A DNA stretch of 64,000 nt from Conchiformibius sp. (GTDB taxonomy: Bacteria; Pseudomonadota; Gammaproteobacteria; Burkholderiales; Neisseriaceae). The stretch is taken from the NCBI GenBank assembly GCA_029984035.1, contig JASBYJ010000008.1:1-64000 (forward strand), read 5' to 3'. The position numbers and the translations under genes were made by a program. Under the pieces are notes generated by a model. The model did no database searches and had not been told where the DNA came from. It worked only from the letters and a program-made list of their open reading frames with translations. Shown here piece after piece: positions 58,684-64,000 of the stretch. How positions within the stretch are numbered: the stretch's first letter is position 1; each line of letters starts with the position of its first letter.

Positions 58684-58722
58684 ATAAAAAACCGTTCCCT
58701 GCTTACCGCAGGAAACGGTTTT
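58684..58722 (-). terminator. Terminator of the atp operon
   Basis: On the minus strand AAAACCGTTTCCTGC pairs with GCAGGGAACGGTTTT (one mismatch), loop GGTAA, followed by TTTTTTATTT. It lies just after the atpC stop. Confidence 0.9.
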
Positions 58723-58735
58723 CACATAAGAAGAA

Positions 58736-59158
58736 TTATTGCTTTCTATTCCGTAAGTAGTCCAATGCCTTCAGCTCGGCAATAGCAGCCGCCAATGCAG
58801 CCTGCGCCTTAGCCTGAGACTCATCATCATGAGACTGAGACAATTTGGCTTCCGCAGCACGTTTGGCTTCCTCAGCACGGGCTTGATCCATTTCGACACT
58901 ACGGACAGCCACGTCTGCCAAAACGGTTACTTTATGAGGACGAACCTCCAAAATACCACCCGAAACAGCAACCAAAACTTCATCGGCAACACCCGGCACA
59001 GTCAAACGCAACACACCGGGGCGAACCAAGTGCATAATCGGTTCATGGCGCGGATAAATACCGAGCTCACCTGTCAGAGTGGGCACAACCACAAAGCTGG
59101 CTTCACCTGAAAAAATGTTCTGCTCGTTACTGACCACCTCAACCTGCATGATGCTCAT
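58736..59158 (-). CDS. atpC: ATP synthase epsilon subunit
   Basis: Epsilon is part of the rotor stalk and inhibits ATP hydrolysis. The 140 residues have an N-terminal beta-sandwich (MQVEVVSNEQNIFSGEASFV, ELGIYPRHEPIMHLVRPGVL) and a C-terminal helical hairpin (ARAEEAKRAAEAKLSQSHDD). Last gene of the operon. The start may be at the third codon (MQVEV). Confidence 0.97.
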   Translation of the reverse strand: MSIMQVEVVSNEQNIFSGEASFVVVPTLTGELGIYPRHEPIMHLVRPGVLRLTVPGVADEVLVAVSGGILEVRPHKVTVLADVAVRSVEMDQARAEEAKRAAEAKLSQSHDDESQAKAQAALAAAIAELKALDYLRNRKQ

Positions 59159-59168
59159 GCCCGCCTCC

Positions 59169-60566
59169 TTAGCTCAAGGTTTTCGCTTTTTCAACGGCTT
59201 CTTCAATACCGCCGACCATGTAGAACGCCTGTTCGGGCAGATGGTCGTACTCGCCGCTCAAAATCGCTTTAAAACCGGCGATGGTGTCGCGCAGGGAAAC
59301 GTATTTGCCGGGCGAACCAGTAAACACTTCCGCCACGTGGAAAGGCTGCGACAGGAAACGTTGGATTTTACGCGCCCGCATCACGGTCAATTTGTCTTCG
59401 TCAGACAACTCGTCCATGCCCAAAATGGCGATGATGTCGCGCAACTCTTTGTATTTTTGCAGGGTGGATTGCACGCCGCGCGCTACATCGTAATGCTCCT
59501 GACCCAAAACCATCGGGTCAAGCTGGCGCGAAGTGGAATCCAAGGGGTCTACCGCAGGATAAATACCCAAAGAAGCGATGTCGCGGCTCAATACCACTGT
59601 TGCGTCCAAGTGGGCGAACGTGGTGGCGGGAGAGGGGTCGGTCAAGTCGTCCGCAGGTACGTAGACTGCCTGAATGGAGGTAATGGAGCCGGTTTGCGTA
59701 GAAGTAATGCGCTCTTGCAAACGACCCATTTCTTCAGCCAGCGTGGGCTGGTAACCCACCGCAGACGGCATACGACCCAACAGCGCAGACACTTCCGTAC
59801 CCGCCAGCGTATAGCGGTAGATATTGTCCACAAAGAACAATACATCGCGACCTTTGCCGTTTTCGTCTTTTTCATCACGGAAGTATTCCGCCATGGACAA
59901 ACCGGTCAATGCCACGCGCAAACGGTTGCCGGGCGGCTCGTTCATCTGACCGTACACCATGGCGACTTTGTCCAATACGTTAGAATCTTTCATCTCATGG
60001 TAGAAGTCGTTGCCTTCGCGGGTACGCTCGCCCACGCCAGCAAACACAGACAAACCACTGTGCGCTTTGGCGATGTTGTTAATCAACTCCATCATGTTCA
60101 CGGTTTTGCCCACGCCCGCGCCGCCGAACAAGCCCACTTTACCGCCTTTGGCAAACGGACACAGCAGGTCAATCACCTTGATGCCGGTTTCCAACAATTC
60201 GGTTGCACTGGATAGTTCGTCAAATTTTGGGGCTGCCTGATGAATTGCACGCTTTTCGGTAGAATGGATAGGACCTGCTTCATCAACAGGATTTCCCAAT
60301 ACATCCATAATGCGGCCGAGTGTAGCTTTACCAACAGGAACGGTTATCGGCGCACCTGTATTGTTCACTTGCAATCCTCTGCGCAAACCGTCTGTACTAC
60401 CCATCGCAATAGTACGCACAACTCCATCGCCCAATTGCTGTTGCACTTCCAATGTTAAATCGGTATCAACCAATTTCAGAGCATCATAAACATGGGGAAT
60501 TGCATTGCGGGGAAATTCCACATCTACTACTGCACCAATGATTTGTACGATTTTGCCTTGGCTCAT
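59169..60566 (-). CDS. atpD: ATP synthase beta subunit
   Basis: The catalytic subunit of F1, 465 residues. The Walker A loop is GLFGGAGVGKTVNMME near residue 147, followed by GVGERTREGNDFYHEM, DVLFFVDNIYRYTLAGTEVS, the ALLGRMPSAVGYQPTL signature and SQPFHVAEVFTG near the end. FVDNIYRYT has a tyrosine where most species have phenylalanine (NIFRFT), a mild variation. Confidence 0.98.
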   Translation of the reverse strand: MSQGKIVQIIGAVVDVEFPRNAIPHVYDALKLVDTDLTLEVQQQLGDGVVRTIAMGSTDGLRRGLQVNNTGAPITVPVGKATLGRIMDVLGNPVDEAGPIHSTEKRAIHQAAPKFDELSSATELLETGIKVIDLLCPFAKGGKVGLFGGAGVGKTVNMMELINNIAKAHSGLSVFAGVGERTREGNDFYHEMKDSNVLDKVAMVYGQMNEPPGNRLRVALTGLSMAEYFRDEKDENGKGRDVLFFVDNIYRYTLAGTEVSALLGRMPSAVGYQPTLAEEMGRLQERITSTQTGSITSIQAVYVPADDLTDPSPATTFAHLDATVVLSRDIASLGIYPAVDPLDSTSRQLDPMVLGQEHYDVARGVQSTLQKYKELRDIIAILGMDELSDEDKLTVMRARKIQRFLSQPFHVAEVFTGSPGKYVSLRDTIAGFKAILSGEYDHLPEQAFYMVGGIEEAVEKAKTLS

Positions 60567-60602
60567 TATCGTATCCTATTTACTTTGTGCGGTTACAACT
60601 GC

Positions 60603-61472
60603 TTAGACAGCAGCCGCACCTGCCACGATTTCTGATAATTCTGTGGTAATTGCTGCTTGGCGTGATTTATTGTAAACCAATCGCAATTCCTTAATTGCAT
60701 TACCCGCATTATCGGTAGCGGCTTTCATCGCCACCATACGGGCCGCCTGTTCAGAAGCCATATTCTCACACAACGCTTGATACACCACAGATTCTAAATA
60801 ACGTCTAACCAGATATTCCAACACAGCCGTAGGGCTAGGTTCATAGACATAGTCCCAATTATATTTGCTGTCAGTCTCTTCAAAAACATTCGCTCCAATG
60901 GGCAGCAACACTTCCGAGCGTGCTTCCTGCCTCATGGTATTGATGAAATGTGAATTAACTATATGGATAATATCCAATTCACGTTCCGTATAACGTTGAA
61001 AAATCTCAGTCAACGCACCCAGCATAGTCTCCATTTTGGGCGTGTCCCCCAAATTGGTTACGCTGGCAATGACATTAAGTCCGACCCGCTGACAGGCAGC
61101 TAATCCTTTGCTACCCAGACAAACAACAGCTACTTCGACACCTCTGCTCTGATAATCTTGCACCTGCGCAAAAAATTTCTTCAGGACATTGGCATTTAAT
61201 CCGCCGCACAATCCTTTATCAGAGGTAATCAAAATAAATCCGGCACGCTGGATATCATCTCTGCTTTCCAACAAGCTGATACCATAATCACCTTGCGTTT
61301 GCGCCAACTGATTCATAACCAAGCGTACCTTTTCCGCATAAGGTCTCGCCAGCCGCATACGATCCTGAGTCTTCCGCATTTTAGAGGTTGACACCATCTG
61401 CATCGCTTTTGTGATCTTTTGAGTATTTTGAACACTGCGAATTTTGGTGAGAATCTCTTTCCCTACAGCCAT
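60603..61472 (-). CDS. atpG: ATP synthase gamma subunit
   Basis: Gamma is the rotor shaft inside the alpha/beta ring. The 289 residues begin AVGKEILTKIRSVQNTQKIT, with KAMQMVSTSKMR, include TSDKGLCGGLNANVLK near residue 78 and end with the conserved helix ASEQAARMVAMKAATDNAGN. AGAAGGAG precedes the ATG at 61472; the frame is open two codons further to a TTG. Confidence 0.97.
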   Translation of the reverse strand: MAVGKEILTKIRSVQNTQKITKAMQMVSTSKMRKTQDRMRLARPYAEKVRLVMNQLAQTQGDYGISLLESRDDIQRAGFILITSDKGLCGGLNANVLKKFFAQVQDYQSRGVEVAVVCLGSKGLAACQRVGLNVIASVTNLGDTPKMETMLGALTEIFQRYTERELDIIHIVNSHFINTMRQEARSEVLLPIGANVFEETDSKYNWDYVYEPSPTAVLEYLVRRYLESVVYQALCENMASEQAARMVAMKAATDNAGNAIKELRLVYNKSRQAAITTELSEIVAGAAAV

Positions 61473-61500
61473 ATTCAAGACTCCTTCTTATTTATCCATC

Positions 61501-63045
61501 TTAAGCATATTGATAAGATGTTTTGAAGGTTTTCATGGCCTCAGTCAGAACAGCTTCATGTTCGTCCGACATGGCACCTGACGCAGTGATTGCATCTAAC
61601 ACAGCAGAATGCTGAGTACGTACATAGCTAAGGAATTCAGCCTCAAATGCCAAAGCTTTAGCAACAGGAACATCAGCATAAGAGCCGTTATTAATAGCCC
61701 ATAAAGTCAGAGCCATTTCAGCAGTGTTCAAGGTATTGAATTGCTTTTGCTTCATCAATTCAGTAACCACTTCACCATGCTCTAGCTGTTTACGCGTAGC
61801 TTCATCCAAATCAGATGCAAATTGGGAAAAAGCAGCCAATTCACGATATTGAGCCAATGCCAAACGGATACCGCCGCCCAATTTCTTGATAACCTTAGTT
61901 TGCGCAGCACCACCAACGCGCGATACAGAAATACCGGCATTAATTGCAGGACGGATACCTGAATTAAATAAGTCGGTTTCCAAGAAAATCTGTCCGTCAG
62001 TAATAGAAATCACGTTTGTCGGAACGAATGCGGACACGTCACCTGCTTGAGTTTCAATAATAGGCAATGCAGTCAGAGAGCCAGTCTTACCCTTCACCTT
62101 ACCGCCGGTCAATTTTGTCACTTCATCCGCATTAATACGAGCAGCGCGTTCCAATAAGCGCGAATGCAGATAGAACACATCACCAGGGTAAGCTTCACGA
62201 CCGGGAGGACGGCGCAACAACAAGGAAATCTGACGATATGCAACCGCCTGTTTAGACAAATCATCATAAACAATCAGTGCATCCTCACCAATATCCCTGA
62301 AGTATTCACCCATAGTACATCCGGCATAAGGAGCGATGAACTGCAGTGCCGCCGCATCAGAAGCAGTAGCGGCCACAACAATCGTATGCTCCATCGCGCC
62401 ATGCTCTTCCAACTTGCGCACCACGTTAGCAATAGAAGAGGCTTTTTGGCCAATAGCCACATAAATACAGATTACACCAGTGCCTTTTTGATTGACGATT
62501 GCATCCAGTGCCACTGCTGTTTTACCGGTTTGACGGTCACCAATGATCAACTCACGCTGTCCACGACCAATAGGCACCATGGAATCAATTGCTTTCAAAC
62601 CGGTTTGCATCGGCTGATCAACTGACTGGCGCGCAATCACACCGGGAGCAATTTTTTCAATAGGGGCAGTAGCTGAAGTATGAATTGGACCTTTACCATC
62701 AATTGGTTGGCCCAAGGCATTCACCACACGACCAACCAACTCACGGCCCACAGGAACTTCCAAAATGCGGCCGGTGCATTTGACTTCATCACCTTCTTTA
62801 ATGTGCTCATATTCGCCAAGCACTACCGCACCAACAGAATCACGCTCCAAGTTCATGGCCAAACCGAAAGTATTGCCGGGGAATTCCAACATTTCACCCT
62901 GCATCACATCGGATAATCCATACACGCGAACAATACCATCTGTCACAGAAATAACTGTGCCGCGCGTATGCATTTCCTGCCTGATATTCAAATTTTCAAT
63001 TTTAGCTTTCAGCAAATCACTGATTTCCGCAGGATTAATTTGCAT
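61501..63045 (-). CDS. atpA: ATP synthase alpha subunit
   Basis: Alpha is the non-catalytic nucleotide-binding subunit of F1, 514 residues. It has the Walker A loop IIGDRQTGKTAVALD near residue 170, IYVAIGQKASSIANVV, the PYAGCTMGEYFRD region and PAINAGISVSRVGGAAQ. Spacing to atpG is 28 bases. Family, length and start agree. Confidence 0.98.
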   Translation of the reverse strand: MQINPAEISDLLKAKIENLNIRQEMHTRGTVISVTDGIVRVYGLSDVMQGEMLEFPGNTFGLAMNLERDSVGAVVLGEYEHIKEGDEVKCTGRILEVPVGRELVGRVVNALGQPIDGKGPIHTSATAPIEKIAPGVIARQSVDQPMQTGLKAIDSMVPIGRGQRELIIGDRQTGKTAVALDAIVNQKGTGVICIYVAIGQKASSIANVVRKLEEHGAMEHTIVVAATASDAAALQFIAPYAGCTMGEYFRDIGEDALIVYDDLSKQAVAYRQISLLLRRPPGREAYPGDVFYLHSRLLERAARINADEVTKLTGGKVKGKTGSLTALPIIETQAGDVSAFVPTNVISITDGQIFLETDLFNSGIRPAINAGISVSRVGGAAQTKVIKKLGGGIRLALAQYRELAAFSQFASDLDEATRKQLEHGEVVTELMKQKQFNTLNTAEMALTLWAINNGSYADVPVAKALAFEAEFLSYVRTQHSAVLDAITASGAMSDEHEAVLTEAMKTFKTSYQYA

Positions 63046-63054
63046 GAAACCCTC

Positions 63055-63600
63055 CTAACTGGTCATAGTCGCATACAGTTTGGCTAACTTGCCCTGTACC
63101 GACAAATCTAATACTTGGTCACCCACAACCACTTTTAAACCGCCGATTAAATTAGAATCGGTTCGGAATTCGGCTTGCAGACCGGCACCCAAATGCTGCT
63201 CCAAATCACTAATGACTTTTGCACGCTGACCTTCGCTAACCATATCGTACGCAGTATAAATCACAGCCTTTTTAGCATGATTTTTTTCCAACATGAGAGT
63301 CTGATACTGCTTCACGATTTCAGGCAGCACGGAAAGCCGCTTCTCTTCGGCAACTATACGTACAAAATTACTTAGTTTGGCATCCAAAACATCTTCACCA
63401 TCCAGCAAATTCAACAGAGATGCTGCTTTTTGTGCCGCATCCAAATCTGTTTGACTGATGAACAATTCCATTTTGGGTTGTTGTACCAACCAAGCCATTT
63501 GATTAAGCACAGGCAACCAATTTTGTGCCTGTTGATATTTCTCTGCCAGCTCGAACAGTGCTTTCGCATAAGGGCGGGCAACAGTTGCGAACTCTATCAT
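63055..63600 (-). CDS. atpH: ATP synthase delta subunit
   Basis: Delta joins F1 to the peripheral stalk. The 181 residues have the N-terminal helical bundle (TVARPYAKALFELAEKYQQA) and the C-terminal conserved LIGGLKVVVGDQVLDLSVQG, as in bacterial AtpH. It begins four bases after atpF ends. Confidence 0.96.
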   Translation of the reverse strand: MIEFATVARPYAKALFELAEKYQQAQNWLPVLNQMAWLVQQPKMELFISQTDLDAAQKAASLLNLLDGEDVLDAKLSNFVRIVAEEKRLSVLPEIVKQYQTLMLEKNHAKKAVIYTAYDMVSEGQRAKVISDLEQHLGAGLQAEFRTDSNLIGGLKVVVGDQVLDLSVQGKLAKLYATMTS

Positions 63601-63604
63601 AGCC

Positions 63605-64000
63605 TTACAGCTCCTGTTTCAGAGTGCTCAGCATTTGTGCATGCTGAGTCTCATTCACTTCTCGGCGCAAGATGGCTTCAGCACCTTTTACTGCCAATAA
63701 AGCCACCTGCTCGCGCAGCGCTTCTCGGGCACGATTGGCCTCTTGCTCGACATCAGCCTTAGCTTGTGCAGCAATACGTGCCGCTTCAGCGACTGCCTGC
63801 TCTTTTGCCTCTTCTACAATTTGAGCAGCACGCTTTTCAGCGTTTGCAACCATTTCGGCTACTTGGCCTCGGCCTTCGGTTAAGAGTTCTGCAACCTTTT
63901 TCTCTGCGCGTTCAAAATCACTTTTACCACGTTCGGCAGCCGCCAAACCTTCTGCAATTTTGTCAGCACGCTCATCCAAAGCCTTTGCAATCGGTGGCCA
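63605..64000 (-). CDS. atpF: ATP synthase b subunit (partial, cut by window end)
   Basis: The frame runs off the window at 64000. The visible 131 residues are the soluble coiled coil of subunit b, starting in WPPIAKALDERADKIAEGLA and rich in A, E, K and R, ending AQMLSTLKQEL. The N-terminal membrane helix lies outside. Subunit b is the peripheral stalk of the F1Fo complex. Confidence 0.95.
   Translation of the reverse strand, partial: WPPIAKALDERADKIAEGLAAAERGKSDFERAEKKVAELLTEGRGQVAEMVANAEKRAAQIVEEAKEQAVAEAARIAAQAKADVEQEANRAREALREQVALLAVKGAEAILRREVNETQHAQMLSTLKQEL

Larger units (their letters stand above)
57722..58735. other. AT-rich region between ppc and the atp operon
   Basis: About 1,000 bases without a gene I can support. 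One uptake sequence lies near 57942. The second copy of the dispersed repeat is at 58243-58396 and the atp terminator is at 58684. A 64-codon frame at 58044-58238 (MKHPFFKETKIPLSISRIQS) has no ribosome-binding site or family match and is probably chance or a relic. Confidence 0.5.

Noticed and set aside
59079..60215. 378-codon plus-strand frame opposite atpD
   Set aside because: Antisense shadow of atpD, rich in His, Gln and Arg, with no motif.
471..64000. Frequent 12-mer repeats as a possible CRISPR array or insertion-sequence ends
   Set aside because: They are scattered singly or in facing pairs, not regularly spaced, and match the known neisserial uptake sequence.

Overview
The window is a chromosome segment of a member of the Neisseriaceae. 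It carries dozens of copies of the 12-mer AGGCTGCCTGAA (or its complement TTCAGGCAGCCT), which matches the AG-simDUS dialect of the DNA uptake sequence described for Simonsiella and its relatives. The proteins are neisserial in type: MafA/MafB adhesin-toxin genes, a Mpl-DinB-XerC neighbourhood, MltA and BamE. I cannot name the species.

Bases 1-26,775 are ordinary core genome: the tuf end and rpsJ, leuB, a CMD-family protein, a Sel1-repeat protein, a YccS-like membrane protein, orn, the rimP-nusA-infB operon (with a visible promoter and leader terminator), fhs, nadE, a HAD phosphatase, aspC, dnaK (sigma-32-type promoter), fur, bamE-dapB, pssA, mpl, dinB-xerC and an acyltransferase. Many genes end in terminators built from two facing uptake sequences.

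Bases about 26,900-41,200 are a low-GC accessory island. It opens with decayed unknown genes and a plasmid initiator (Rep_3 type) broken by stops and a frameshift. Then come mafA, a full-length mafB whose C-terminus is an EndoU-type RNase domain, and mafI. After these lies a roughly 7.5-kb graveyard and reservoir of toxin/immunity cassettes. It holds two 5'-truncated mafB copies with other C-terminal domains (one ParB-like, one unrecognised), at least five shorter toxin tails, and about ten small immunity-type genes including two SUKH-type ones. It also holds copies of the mafI start and a relic resembling PaaA2-type antitoxins. The island closes with mobilisation genes on the minus strand (MobA/MobL fragment plus accessory ORFs) and a stretch with a perfect DnaA box and AT-rich direct repeats. 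A maf locus between a plasmid rep relic and a mob/origin relic is the most unusual feature here; I infer that a mobilisable plasmid brought in, or recombined with, the toxin island.

Bases 41,340-55,000 return to core genes: an Lrp-type regulator, mutL, htpX, a second aspartate/aromatic aminotransferase, bioH and comF (whose start codons overlap on opposite strands), trmL, an RlpA-like protein and mltA. A small accessory block follows (HI_0552-like protein, uracil-DNA-glycosylase-fold protein, HNH nuclease), and then a decayed regulator/membrane-protein pair. Bases 55,019-64,000 hold ppc and most of the F1Fo ATP synthase operon (atpF-H-A-G-D-C, minus strand), cut by the window end inside atpF. 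I saw no rRNA, tRNA, CRISPR array or intact insertion sequence.
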